A stretch of 64,000 bases of DNA from positions 1,364,001 to 1,428,000 of the forward strand of contig NZ_CBDAQN010000003.1 of NCBI RefSeq assembly GCF_965199065.1. Direction: 5' to 3'. The notes under the pieces are model-generated. The model saw only the letters and a list, made by a program, of their open reading frames with translations. It was not told the origin of the DNA and searched no databases. This DNA is from Acidisoma sp965199065. GTDB lineage: Bacteria > Pseudomonadota > Alphaproteobacteria > Acetobacterales > Acetobacteraceae. The translations under genes were made by a program, and so were the position numbers. Of the stretch, positions 25,218 through 33,908 are shown in pieces. The stretch's first letter is position 1; every line of letters starts with the position of its first letter.

Positions 25218-25993
25218 CGGTCCTTGACCGCGTTCAGGAAGCGCAGGGCGCGGGCGTTCTGCGGGTTGCGCATCACGGTTTCGCTCGGCCCCTCCTCGAT
25301 GATCCGTCCGTCGGCCATGACCACCACGCGGTTCGAGACGCTCTCGGCGAAATGCATCTCGTGGGTGACGACGATCATGGTCATGCCGCCTTCCGCCAGC
25401 TCGCGCATCACGGCCAGAACTTCGAGGCCAAGCTCGGGATCGAGCGCGGAGGTCGGCTCGTCGAACAGCATCAGCTGCGGCTCGAGAGCGAGCGCGCGCG
25501 CGATCGCGATGCGTTGCTGCTGACCGCCGGAGCATCGGGACGGATATTGCTGCGCCTTGTCCTCGAGCCCCACGCGGCGCAGCAGCTTCATGGCGACCGC
25601 CTCGGCCTCCTGCCGGCTGCGCCCCATCGTGCGCTCCTGCGCGAGGCAGACATTCCGCAGCACCGTCAGATGCGGGAACAGGTTGAAGGACTGGAACACC
25701 ATGCCGACGGCCCGGCGCAATTGCAGCAGATCCCTGCGCGACGGCGGTCGCCCAGCCTCGATCGTCACGCCGGCAAGCGTCACCCGCCCGCTCGTCGGTG
25801 GTTCAAGCTGGTTGATGCAGCGGAGCAGAGTGCTTTTGCCGGATCCGCTCGGTCCGATGATCGCCATCACCTCGCCGCTATGCAGAGTGAGGTCGATGTC
25901 CAACAGAACGTCGTGTGTGCCGAACCGTTTATGCACCGCATCGAGTTGCAGAAGCGGGCCGCCGAGCCGGACCCTTGCTCCGGTGGCGACCAT
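25214..25993 (-). CDS. amino-acid ABC transporter ATP-binding protein
   Basis: A 259-residue ATPase of the GlnQ/HisP group. Walker A is GPSGSGKST, the Q-loop FQSFNLFPHLT, the signature CSGGQQQRIAIARAL, Walker B LMLFDEPTSALDPE, and the switch His is in VVTHEMHFAE. It is the first gene of the importer operon. The ATG at 25993 was chosen because the family's N-terminus begins close to it; a GTG at 26047 would add 18 atypical residues. Confidence 0.88.
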   Translation of the reverse strand: MVATGARVRLGGPLLQLDAVHKRFGTHDVLLDIDLTLHSGEVMAIIGPSGSGKSTLLRCINQLEPPTSGRVTLAGVTIEAGRPPSRRDLLQLRRAVGMVFQSFNLFPHLTVLRNVCLAQERTMGRSRQEAEAVAMKLLRRVGLEDKAQQYPSRCSGGQQQRIAIARALALEPQLMLFDEPTSALDPELGLEVLAVMRELAEGGMTMIVVTHEMHFAESVSNRVVVMADGRIIEEGPSETVMRNPQNARALRFLNAVKDR

Positions 25994-26184
25994 CTCGAAG
26001 TCGCCGCCCTCTTGCAGTTCAGTGACCGCCACCCAGAAGTTCCTCACATTCGTCAGGCAGTCTCCATCGGAAGCCGCCGACGATCAACAAGGTTGATGCC
26101 GGAACAATGCGGAAACCGGCGCGCAGGTTGGCTTCAGTGACCAAGTTGTGGACGACTGGCTAGATTTCGGGCAACTCCGGCAAG

Positions 26185-27105
26185 TCAACGTGGCCGTCCG
26201 TCCGCGGCCGATGCCTCGTCATCCGATACCGGCTTCTGCACATCCCGGGCCCACAGCCGTTCGAAGGCCCAGACCTCCTCGAAGCCGATCAACGAGTTGA
26301 AGGCCTTGAATGAGAAAAGCGGAATGGATGGGGCGTCGCTCGTGCCAAGCCGCTTGAACTCGATGAGCGCGGTCTGCACGGCGTGCGCCGCCGCCAGGCC
26401 CGTCATCGACGGATAGATCGCAAGCCGGTAGCCGAGCGCCGCCAGCGCCTCGCCCGAGCGAATGGGCGTCTTGCCGCCATCCGCCATGTTCGCCATCAGC
26501 GGCTTGCCGATCCGGGCGCCAGCCGCCCGCATCTCGTCCTCACTTTCCAGCGCCTCGAGAAAAACGATGTCCGCGCCTGCCTCGCCATAGGCGACGGCGC
26601 GCCTTACCGCCCCTTCGAAACCCTCGCTCTGGCGCGCATCAGTGCGCGCGATGATCAGCGTCTCCACGGGATCGCGCCGCGCCTGGCAGGCGACCTTGAC
26701 CTTCTCGATCATGTCGATCATCGGCACGATGCGCTTGAAGGGCGTGTGGCCGCACTTCTTCGGGAATTCCTGGTCCTCGATCTGGATTGCCTTCACGCCC
26801 GCGTCCTCATAGCCGCGCACGGTGTGATGCACGTTGAGGAGGCCACCGTAGCCGGTATCGGCGTCGGCGATGACGCTGGCGTTGACCGTGCGCACCAGCG
26901 TCGCGACGCGGTCGAGCATCTGGCTGTACGTGGCAATCCCCGCGTCGGGCAGGCCATAGGCAGAGGCCGTCATCCAATATCCGGTGCCGTAGACGAAGTC
27001 GAACCCGACCTCGTTGCTGATGACGGCCGCGATCATGTCGTGGATGCCGGGCGCCATGATGAACTCGCCGGCATCGAGTGCGGCGCGAAGACTGCGCTTT
27101 GCCAT
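26185..27105 (-). CDS. isocitrate lyase / PEP mutase family protein
   Basis: A 306-residue TIM-barrel enzyme of the PEP mutase/isocitrate lyase superfamily. It keeps the metal motif DADTGYGG and the loop EDQEFPKKCGH, the version of the catalytic K-[KR]-C-G-H seen in methylisocitrate-lyase-like enzymes, followed by IIARTDARQ. Members split or decarboxylate 2-oxo or 2-hydroxy dicarboxylates (methylisocitrate lyase, oxaloacetate decarboxylase, dimethylmalate lyase). The gene stands alone, with the XRE-S24 repressor gene upstream on the same strand. The substrate is not assignable. Confidence 0.83.
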   Translation of the reverse strand: MAKRSLRAALDAGEFIMAPGIHDMIAAVISNEVGFDFVYGTGYWMTASAYGLPDAGIATYSQMLDRVATLVRTVNASVIADADTGYGGLLNVHHTVRGYEDAGVKAIQIEDQEFPKKCGHTPFKRIVPMIDMIEKVKVACQARRDPVETLIIARTDARQSEGFEGAVRRAVAYGEAGADIVFLEALESEDEMRAAGARIGKPLMANMADGGKTPIRSGEALAALGYRLAIYPSMTGLAAAHAVQTALIEFKRLGTSDAPSIPLFSFKAFNSLIGFEEVWAFERLWARDVQKPVSDDEASAADGRPR

Positions 27106-27151
27106 CACAAGGCTCCTTCACCTGGGGTTCGAGCACCAGCCATTCGATGGG

Positions 27152-27889
27152 CTAAAGGCTGCTGCCCCGCCAGACGACGCGCCCCACGAACCGCACTTCC
27201 GCGGCGATGTCCGGCCCGATCGTTTCAGGCTGGTAGCGGATGTTGTCGCTTATCAGGATGAGGCTGCCATCGAACTTCCGCTGCACCCGTTTGACGAGGC
27301 GCTCGTCCCTGACCTCGATGACATAGATACCGAAGTTGCGGACGGTTTGGTCGGTCGTATCGACCAGCAGGAGATCGCCGTTGCCGATCTGAGGCTCCAT
27401 GGAGTCGCCGACGGCGGTCTCGAGGATGATGTCCTCAGGGTCGCGGTTGAAGGTCGAACGCAGCCAGTCGTGCCGAAACCCGATGAACTCCGTAGCGCTG
27501 CTGGCGCTGTGCTGTCCGCTCCCTGCCGCCGCGGCTTCCGCGACCTTCGGCAGCAGGTGAAAGCTTGCACGGTCCGGGCCGGCGCCACCGGGGCTGCGCG
27601 CACGGGCGTCCAACCCGACCAGATCGGGCTCAGGCCCCTCACCCTGAGCCAGCCAGGCCACACTTACGCCGGCGGTGCCGGCCAGCGCCACGAGACGGTC
27701 GCGGCTGGGCTCCGCCTCGCCCTTCAGCCACTTGCGAAAGGCCGAGGGGGAAACGCCGGTCGCCCGCGCCAGCCGATCCGCACTTGGCCATTGTGCGACG
27801 ACAAGCCGGAGGCGCGCGACAAATCCGGCCTGTTCGGCACCGGCAAGTGTCGGGCTCGGCCTCTTCTTAACCGGCACTGGCGTATGCAC
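27152..27889 (-). CDS. XRE-family repressor with S24 (LexA/CI-like) peptidase domain
   Basis: A 245-residue regulator. An N-terminal helix-turn-helix (SADRLARATGVSPSAFRKWL) is joined by a Gly/Ala/Pro-rich linker to a C-terminal S24 domain. The peptidase Ser is in VGDSMEPQIGNGD and the Lys in DERLVKRVQR, so the dyad for self-cleavage looks intact. Proteins of this kind are phage CI-like repressors or stress regulators. No phage genes are nearby, so it may be a stand-alone regulator or a prophage leftover. Inverted repeats just upstream could be its own operator. Confidence 0.85.
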   Translation of the reverse strand: MHTPVPVKKRPSPTLAGAEQAGFVARLRLVVAQWPSADRLARATGVSPSAFRKWLKGEAEPSRDRLVALAGTAGVSVAWLAQGEGPEPDLVGLDARARSPGGAGPDRASFHLLPKVAEAAAAGSGQHSASSATEFIGFRHDWLRSTFNRDPEDIILETAVGDSMEPQIGNGDLLLVDTTDQTVRNFGIYVIEVRDERLVKRVQRKFDGSLILISDNIRYQPETIGPDIAAEVRFVGRVVWRGSSL

Positions 27890-27911
27890 CGGAGCACACT
27901 CCGACTGATGC

Positions 27912-27934
27912 CGAACACTTTTCGAACGTTTCGA
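27912..27934 (-). promoter_or_regulatory. candidate autoregulatory operator of the XRE-S24 gene
   Basis: Two overlapping inverted repeats lie 23-45 bases before the start codon: CGAA-N5-TTCG (27912-27924) and TCGAA-CGT-TTCGA (27922-27934). Shared CGAA/TTCG half-sites at promoter distance fit binding by a dimeric CI-like repressor. This is inference only. Confidence 0.35.
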
Positions 27935-28214
27935 TGCACATTCCCGCAGTCGAAGAACGCACTCTAAGATTTATCTTGAACACGTCTTTCTGCTCCCACG
28001 ACTTCCGCTCAACCCGTTACCCACTAAAGCCGCCTTCCCATTGATGTGTTGGCTGGCTTGAAGAAGCGGGGCAAGTCTTTTCGTCACTTTGAAGGATGAT
28101 TGGCTAAAACGCCACGGATGTCGAAGGCCCTAAAGCGCTTCAGGCGCGCTAGAGGCCAAGGCAGAGGCGGCTTCACGCTTGCTGATAGAGGGCCGGCGCC
28201 CATCGGCGGTCACA
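27935..28214. other. gap without a convincing gene
   Basis: About 280 bases between the repressor's upstream region and a small hypothetical gene. The ORF starting at 28100 on the plus strand is basic, low in complexity and overlaps the hypothetical gene, so I do not accept it. Nothing else was recognised. Confidence 0.35.
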
Positions 28215-28538
28215 TCAGTTCGAGACGTTCGTCTGGCTATAGCCGAGATACTGCCAGTCGAAGATCTCCTGACATTTCTCACGATCCAGTTCCGCAAGCG
28301 GGTTCTTCAGCACGAACCGGGACGCCACCACCCGCGCATTCGACCGGCGAGACAATGCGCGGATCACATCGACGGTATCGATGAGCTTGAGGATGAACGC
28401 AGGCATCTGAGGGCAGTCAAAATCGACATCCGCCTTGAAGATGATCGCGGCGCGGGGGATCGAAGTCCCCGATTGTTCTTCCAGCACGCAGGCGACGAAG
28501 CTTCCCGCCATCGGCGGCGTTTCCAGCGGCTGCGACAT
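28215..28538 (-). CDS. hypothetical protein, 107 residues
   Basis: The minus-strand frame gives MSQPLETPPMAGSFVACVLE as its first residues, then a hydrophobic/acidic core (AAIIFKADVDFDC, KLIDTVDVIRAL) and a C-terminus EIFDWQYLGYSQTNVSN. The composition looks like a real folded protein rather than a shadow. I do not recognise the family. The frame is open up to 28715, so the start could be earlier (ATG at 28592 or 28715); none has a clear ribosome site. Confidence 0.45.
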   Translation of the reverse strand: MSQPLETPPMAGSFVACVLEEQSGTSIPRAAIIFKADVDFDCPQMPAFILKLIDTVDVIRALSRRSNARVVASRFVLKNPLAELDREKCQEIFDWQYLGYSQTNVSN

Positions 28539-28718
28539 GATTTGCGGGCTAGGGCGAGAGGGGTGCGGAAATGTCGAGTAAGCAACTATCATCAAGTGCG
28601 CGGCGTCGCGCAGCTTCGTTTTGTCGCGCTGCCTGTTGATGCGGTCGATGTTGATTGGATCTGGGGCCGCACGTCCCGGCCGCTTTGCCTGCCTGAAACC
28701 CTGCCGGCAGCTCATTGC

Positions 28719-29129
28719 TTATATGCACCGTTTATTTGCAAGCTGAGCAGTCCGATCGAACCGTTGGCGATGCAGGCAAGCAGAGACTGCCGTGTAAATG
28801 TCGAGAAGGAACGCGTGCGCACCGTTTCGCGAAGGTCGCCCACCCATGAGTATGATCGGCATAGGGGGATACATCGACTTGAACTCCTGGGCCAAGTGCA
28901 GGCCATCCACTTCGGGCTTGTTGACGCCACTGATCGCAAGGTCTGGCTCGGTTCGATCTAAGATCGAACCGACCGCCTCGCGGCCCGGCGCAGTCTGTAT
29001 CCCTGAAGTCACTCAATCCTCGAGAAACTCCGCCACGACGGAGCGGACGAGTTCGTCATCGTCCACCACGAGAACTGTGGTCTGGCGAGCTTGAGGCTCA
29101 TATGCCTTTGGCACCCAGGCAGGCATCAT
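28719..29129 (-). pseudogene. decayed CheY-like response regulator
   Basis: Reading the minus strand from ATG at 29129 (preceded by GGAAAGG) gives a receiver-domain start, TTVLVVDDDELVRSVVAEFL, then an in-frame TGA at 29013-29015. The same frame continues after the stop with EAVGSILDRTEPDLAISG, VNKPEVDGLHLAQEFKSMYP and MPIILMGGRP. The phospho-acceptor Asp expected in the D-V-N-M-P motif has become Gly (AISGVNKP). With a premature stop and a lost catalytic Asp, this is a pseudogene of a single-domain response regulator of about 130 residues. Confidence 0.75.
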
Positions 29130-29468
29130 CAGGCCTTTCCGCGACGGCGTTGATGAGACTTGCTATCCGCTAAACCTTTCGCGTCGCTAGCCCCATTTGG
29201 GGATGTCCGGTTCAAGCTTCCGTCGTGCTTCGCAGCCGGGGTTTGGAAAGAGCTTTGACTGGTAACACGAGAAACTTTTGAGAAGCGCGACTGTCGTCCC
29301 TGCTGGGAAGAGCGCTTAAAAGTGTCTTATCGGGAACGTTCTTCGCTGTGCGCTGCACTGCGAAGGCACTATAGCACCACCGTTTCCAAAGATCACGTTT
29401 TTGTGAGGGCTAGCCCGGTCATTAATGCTTGGCTGGGGGGCGGCGGGCGGCGGGCGAACCCGAGAGGA
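29130..29468. other. gap without a convincing gene
   Basis: About 340 bases between the response-regulator remnant and the hairpin after the aldehyde dehydrogenase gene. Short ORFs here are compositionally poor and without ribosome sites. Upstream promoter signals for the remnant may be here. Nothing further was recognised. Confidence 0.35.
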
Positions 29469-29502
29469 CCGTCCGACCGGGTGGCGGCACCCGATCGGAC
29501 GG
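29469..29502 (-). terminator. strong stem-loop after the Weimberg-like operon
   Basis: A 15-base stem with one mismatch (29469-29483 pairing with 29488-29502) closed by a GCGG loop, starting 10 bases after the aldehyde dehydrogenase stop. No clear U-run follows on the minus strand, so it may terminate with help or protect the mRNA 3' end. Confidence 0.6.
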
Positions 29503-29512
29503 TGTCGCAGCC

Positions 29513-31093
29513 CTACGCAGAGGGCGGTGTCGTCGTGCCGTCGATACGGCGCCACAGCCGCCACGGGTTGGCATCCGAAACCGCCTCGGGCAGCAGCGCG
29601 GCCGCGAGGTTCTGGTAACAGACCGGTCGCAGGAACCGCCGGATGGCGAGCGTGCCGACGGAGGTCGTGCGTGCATCCGAGGTTGCCGGGAACGGCCCGC
29701 CATGAACCATCGCATGGCTGACCTCCACGCCGGTCGGCCACCCGTTGACCAGAATGCGCCCTGCCTTCGTTTCGAGCACGGGGAGCAGGCGGGCGACGAG
29801 AGCCTCATCGGCCGCGGTCATGTGGATCGTGATGGTGAGCTGGCCCTCGAGCGTACGCAGCAGCGGCTCCAGCGCCTCCCACCCGGAGTGGCGCACGAGC
29901 AAGCCCGCGGCGCCGAAAACCTCCTCGGCCAGATGCGGAGTGTGTTCGAACGTCTCCGCATCGGTTGCGAACAGGACAGCGCCCGCCTTGCCATCCGCTG
30001 TCAGGCCAGCACCCAGCCGTTCGATGCCCTGAGTTTTCTCAAGGCGCGCGACGCCCTTCTGGTAGGCGGCCAGAATTCCCTTATGGAGCATGACGCCGGC
30101 CGCGGCGTCGCCCATCGCCGCACCGGCGGCTTCGACGAAGGCATCGAGGCCGGGGCCCGGCACCGCCAGAAGCAGCCCCGGATTGGTGCAGAACTGGCCG
30201 GCGCCCATAGTGAGCGAGCCGACGAAGGCGCGCCCGAGTTCCGCTCCACGCTCGGCCAAAGCACCCGGCATCAGGAGGACGGGGTTGATGCTGCTCATCT
30301 CGGCATAGACGGGGACAGGTTCCGGCCGGGCAGCCGCGATCTTCGACAGCGCCAGCCCACCGCCGCGCGACCCGGTGAACCCCACGGCCTTGATCCGCGG
30401 ATCGGCGACCAGCGCGCCGCCAAGCTTGTCGCCGACGCCGAACAGGAGCGAGAACACGCCCTCGGGCAGGCCGCTTTCGGCGACCGCCGCCTGAACGGCG
30501 CGACCGACCATCTCGGACGTGCCGGGATGCGCCGGATGGCCTTTGACCACCACCGGACAGCCCGCCGCGAGTGCCGAGGCGGTGTCGCCACCCGCGACCG
30601 AGAAGGCCAGCGGGAAGTTGCTCGCACCGAACACGGCGACCGGGCCGAGCGGGATCATGCGCAGACGCAGGTCGGGGCGCGGCAGCGGCTTGCGGTCGGG
30701 CAGCGCCGGATCGATCCGCGCCTCCTGCCAGCCGCCTTCCCGCACTTCGGACGCGAACAGCTTGAGCTGACCCACGGTCCGCCCGCGCTCGCCCTCGATC
30801 CTGGCGCGAGGCAGGCCGGTTTCGGCGCAGGCGCGATCGGTCAGAGCATCGCCGAGCGCGTTGATTTTATCGGCGGCAAGCTCCAGGAACCGTGCCCGGA
30901 CCTCAGGCGTCGTGGCGCGGTAGGGGTCGAAGGCGGCCTCGGCGAGCGCGCAGGCGCGATCGACATCGGCCTCGGTGGCGCCGCCGTAGCGCGGCTCCAA
31001 CGCCGCTCCGGTGGCGGCGTCATAGCCCGTGAAGGCCTGGTCGTCGCCGCGCTTGGCGGTCGCGCCGATCAGCAGTTCACCGGTCAGGTCCAT
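29513..31093 (-). CDS. aldehyde dehydrogenase (NADP+), alpha-ketoglutarate semialdehyde dehydrogenase type
   Basis: A 526-residue aldehyde dehydrogenase. The N-terminus MDLTGELLIGATAKRGDD and the motifs GPVAVFGASNFPLAFSVAGG and FTGSRGGGLAL are typical of 2,5-dioxovalerate (alpha-ketoglutarate semialdehyde) dehydrogenases. The catalytic Cys lies in MGAGQFCTNPG and the Glu in PVYAEMSSINP. It would form 2-oxoglutarate as the last step of non-phosphorylative sugar-acid oxidation. It follows the DapA-like gene after 25 bases in a four-gene operon. Confidence 0.87.
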   Translation of the reverse strand: MDLTGELLIGATAKRGDDQAFTGYDAATGAALEPRYGGATEADVDRACALAEAAFDPYRATTPEVRARFLELAADKINALGDALTDRACAETGLPRARIEGERGRTVGQLKLFASEVREGGWQEARIDPALPDRKPLPRPDLRLRMIPLGPVAVFGASNFPLAFSVAGGDTASALAAGCPVVVKGHPAHPGTSEMVGRAVQAAVAESGLPEGVFSLLFGVGDKLGGALVADPRIKAVGFTGSRGGGLALSKIAAARPEPVPVYAEMSSINPVLLMPGALAERGAELGRAFVGSLTMGAGQFCTNPGLLLAVPGPGLDAFVEAAGAAMGDAAAGVMLHKGILAAYQKGVARLEKTQGIERLGAGLTADGKAGAVLFATDAETFEHTPHLAEEVFGAAGLLVRHSGWEALEPLLRTLEGQLTITIHMTAADEALVARLLPVLETKAGRILVNGWPTGVEVSHAMVHGGPFPATSDARTTSVGTLAIRRFLRPVCYQNLAAALLPEAVSDANPWRLWRRIDGTTTPPSA

Positions 31094-31118
31094 CGTCTTT
31101 CTCCGTTATTGGCAGCGG

Positions 31119-32045
31119 TCATTTGCCCCAGCGCAGGACGAGGGGGTCCAACCGGCGGGCGACATCCATCAGCCCGGCCCGCGTCTCGGGTGAGAGCGGC
31201 ATGATGGGATGACGTGGGGCTTCGCAAGCGATCACGCCACCCTCCTGCATCAGCGCCTTGCAGGCGAGCAGCCCGCACTGGCGGTTCTCGTAGTTGATGA
31301 GCGGCAGCCACTGGTTGTAGCGCTCCACCGCCGCTTCACGGTTGCCGGCGAGATAATCGTGGACGATCGGCTTGATCCCATCCGCGTAGCCGCCCCCGGT
31401 CATGGAGCCGGTCGCCCCTGCATCGAGATCCGCCAGCAGGGTGATTGCCTCCTCACCGTCCCACGGGCCTTCGACAGCGTCGCCCGCCAGCCGGATGAGG
31501 TCGCGCAGCTTCTGCGCGGCGCCCGCCGTCTCGATCTTGAAGTAGGCGACCTGCTCGATCTCGGTCGCCATGCGGGCCAGGAAGGGCGCCGACAGCGGCG
31601 TCCCGGCGGCCGGCGCGTCCTGGATCATGATCGGGATGTCGATGGCGTCCGACACCCGCTGGAAGAAGCCGTGAATGCCGAGTTCCGGCACCCGGAACGT
31701 CGCCCCGTGGTAGGGCGGCATGATCATCACCATCGCCGCCCCCTGGTCCTGCGCCCGGCGGCTGCGCTCGGCGCAGACATGCGAACTGTAGTGGGTCGTC
31801 GTCACGATCACCGGCACCCGGCCGGCGACGTGCCTGAGGATGGCGGTCGTCAGCGTCTCGCGCTCCTCGTCCGAGAGCACGAACTGCTCGGAGAAGTTGG
31901 CGAGGATGCAGAGCCCGTCGGAGCCCGCATCGATCATGAAGTCGACCGCCCGCAACTGGCTCGGCAGATCCAGCGCGCCCTGTTCGTCGAAGGTCGTCGG
32001 CACGACCGGAAAGATGCCTTTGTAGCGGCGATTGACGTCAGTCAT
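31119..32045 (-). CDS. DapA-family dehydratase/aldolase (2-keto-3-deoxy-sugar-acid dehydratase-like)
   Basis: A 308-residue TIM-barrel enzyme of the dihydrodipicolinate synthase family. The Schiff-base Lys is in QVAYFKIETAG, and the conserved Tyr region is IMPPYHGATFRV. Flanked by an IlvD/Edd dehydratase and a ketoglutarate-semialdehyde dehydrogenase, it is best read as L-2-keto-3-deoxyarabonate (or related 2-keto-3-deoxypentonate) dehydratase, the middle step of the Weimberg-type pathway. An aldolase variant is the alternative. A 60-base gap separates it from the dehydratase gene. Confidence 0.82.
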   Translation of the reverse strand: MTDVNRRYKGIFPVVPTTFDEQGALDLPSQLRAVDFMIDAGSDGLCILANFSEQFVLSDEERETLTTAILRHVAGRVPVIVTTTHYSSHVCAERSRRAQDQGAAMVMIMPPYHGATFRVPELGIHGFFQRVSDAIDIPIMIQDAPAAGTPLSAPFLARMATEIEQVAYFKIETAGAAQKLRDLIRLAGDAVEGPWDGEEAITLLADLDAGATGSMTGGGYADGIKPIVHDYLAGNREAAVERYNQWLPLINYENRQCGLLACKALMQEGGVIACEAPRHPIMPLSPETRAGLMDVARRLDPLVLRWGK

Positions 32046-32105
32046 CCCTGTCGCTCCTTGGTGTTGTTTCCGCGCGCGGCCGCCCCGCCGACCCCGCGCG
32101 CCCTA

Positions 32106-33833
32106 TCAATGGTTATCTCGCGGCACGGCGGCTCCGCTGCGGCCGACGAGGAAATCCAGATCGGCGCCCTCGTTGGCCTGCAGCACGTGCTCGATATAGA
32201 GCTTCGTGTAGCCGCGGGTGGCGGCGGGCGAGGGTGGCACCCATTCGCCGCGACGCACCTCCAGCTCCTCGTCCGAGACATGCAGGTGCAGCCTGCCGGC
32301 CGCCACATCCAGCGTGATGAGATCGCCGTTCCGCACCAGCGCGAGCGGCCCGCCGGCGGCGGCTTCGGGCGCCACATGCAGCACCACGGTGCCATAGGCG
32401 GTGCCGGACATGCGGGCGTCCGAGATGCGGATCATATCGCGCACGCCCTCGCGCAGCAGCTTCTGCGGCAGCGGCATGTTCCCGACCTCGGCCATTCCGG
32501 GATAGCCCTTCGGCCCGCAATACTTCAGCACCATCACGCAGCTCGCGTCGATGTCCAGGCTGTCGTCGTCGACCGCGTGGTGCAAGTCCTCGACAGATTC
32601 GAAGACCACCGCGCGCCCGGTATGGTTCATGAGTTCCGGCGAGGCGGCGGAGGGCTTTATCACCGCGCCGTCGGGGGCGAGGTTGCCGCGCAGGATGGCG
32701 ATGCCGGCGTCGGGCTTGAACGGCGCCTCGAAGGAGGTGATGACCTCCTTGTTCCAGCAGGGCGCCGTCTTCACGTTCTCGCCCATGCTGCGGCCGTTCG
32801 CGGTCAGCGCGTCCTCGTGGAGCAGCCCCTGCTCGACGAGCGTGCGCAGCACCACGGGCAACCCGCCCGCATAGTAGAAGTCCTCCATCAGGAAGCGGCC
32901 CGAGGGCATCAGGTCGACCAGGCAATGCACGCCGCGCCCGAGGCGGTCGAAGTCGTCGAGGGTCAGATCGACGCCGACCCGCCGCGCGATCGCCAGCAGA
33001 TGAACGACGGCGTTGGTCGAGCCGCCGATGGCCGCCAGCGTGCGGATGGCGTTCTCGAACGCCTCGCGGGTAAGGATTTTGGAGAGGATCAGGTCCTCAT
33101 TCACCATCTCGACGATCCGCCGCCCCGAGAAGCGGGCCAGCTCGTTGCGCCGCGCATCGACGGCGGGGATTGCGGCGTTGCCGGGGAGCGACACGCCCAG
33201 CGCCTCCACCATCGACGCCATCGTCGAGGCCGTGCCCATCGTCATGCAGTGCCCGTGGGAGCGGTTCATGCCCGCCTCGGCCTCGTGGAACTCCTCGAGC
33301 GTGATCTCGCCCGCGCGCAGCTGCTCGCTCATGGAGATGATGTTGGTGCCCGAGCCGATCATCCGCCCCTGATAGACGCCGCGCAGCTGCGGACCGCCCG
33401 AGACGCCGATGGTCGGCAGGTCGGCGCTCGCCGCGCCCATCAGCAGCGCGGGCGTCGTCTTGTCGCAGCCCATGAGCAGCACGACGCCGTCCAGCGGATG
33501 CGCCCGCACCGCTTCCTCGACATCCATCGACGCGAGGTTTCGATAGAGCATGGCGGTCGGCCGCATCGTCACCTCGCCGAGCGAGGAGACCGGGAACTCA
33601 AGCGGGAATCCGCCCGCATCGAGCACGCCGTAACGGACATGCTCGGCGATGGTGCGGAAGTGGGAGTTGCAGGGGTTGAGTTCGGACCAGGTGTTGCAGA
33701 TGCCGATGACGGGCCTGCCCTCGAACTGGTCCTGCGGGAAGCCGCGGTTCTTGAGGAAGGAGCGGTAGTAGAACCCCATCTTGTCCTGCCGGCCAAACCA
33801 GGCCTGGCTACGCAGGGGCTTTTTGGTCGTCAT
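32106..33833 (-). CDS. IlvD/Edd family dehydratase (sugar-acid dehydratase)
   Basis: A 575-residue iron-sulfur dehydratase. Cluster and active-site regions are GICNTWSELNPCN, LLMGCDKTTPALLMG and HGHCMTMGTASTMA, with the late SGTAYGTVVLHVAPEA block. The length (about 570-595) fits pentonate or aldonate dehydratases such as arabonate or xylonate dehydratase rather than IlvD. It would make a 2-keto-3-deoxy acid for the DapA-like enzyme. The sugar dehydrogenase and lactonase of the pathway are not in this operon. Confidence 0.87.
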   Translation of the reverse strand: MTTKKPLRSQAWFGRQDKMGFYYRSFLKNRGFPQDQFEGRPVIGICNTWSELNPCNSHFRTIAEHVRYGVLDAGGFPLEFPVSSLGEVTMRPTAMLYRNLASMDVEEAVRAHPLDGVVLLMGCDKTTPALLMGAASADLPTIGVSGGPQLRGVYQGRMIGSGTNIISMSEQLRAGEITLEEFHEAEAGMNRSHGHCMTMGTASTMASMVEALGVSLPGNAAIPAVDARRNELARFSGRRIVEMVNEDLILSKILTREAFENAIRTLAAIGGSTNAVVHLLAIARRVGVDLTLDDFDRLGRGVHCLVDLMPSGRFLMEDFYYAGGLPVVLRTLVEQGLLHEDALTANGRSMGENVKTAPCWNKEVITSFEAPFKPDAGIAILRGNLAPDGAVIKPSAASPELMNHTGRAVVFESVEDLHHAVDDDSLDIDASCVMVLKYCGPKGYPGMAEVGNMPLPQKLLREGVRDMIRISDARMSGTAYGTVVLHVAPEAAAGGPLALVRNGDLITLDVAAGRLHLHVSDEELEVRRGEWVPPSPAATRGYTKLYIEHVLQANEGADLDFLVGRSGAAVPRDNH

Positions 33834-33908
33834 GGGCGTTCGTTTCCGTCTTCTTGGTGTAGAATGGTCAGACCATAAGGCCTCGCCTTGCCCTTAGCTA
33901 CCGGGGGT

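Noticed and set aside
28100..28384. 94-residue basic plus-strand ORF
   Set aside because: Low-complexity Arg/Ser/Pro composition and overlap with the more protein-like minus-strand frame.
29013..29015. In-frame TGA of the response regulator read as selenocysteine
   Set aside because: The position is not a known redox site, no selenocysteine-type hairpin is evident, and the phospho-acceptor Asp is also lost, so decay explains it better.
29429..31204. 591-residue plus-strand open frame
   Set aside because: It is antisense to the aldehyde dehydrogenase with its intact catalytic motifs. No domain is recognisable.
31209..33878. 889-residue plus-strand open frame
   Set aside because: It runs antisense through the DapA-like and IlvD/Edd genes, which have clear family motifs. 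The frame is His/Arg/Asp-rich, typical of a GC-rich shadow.
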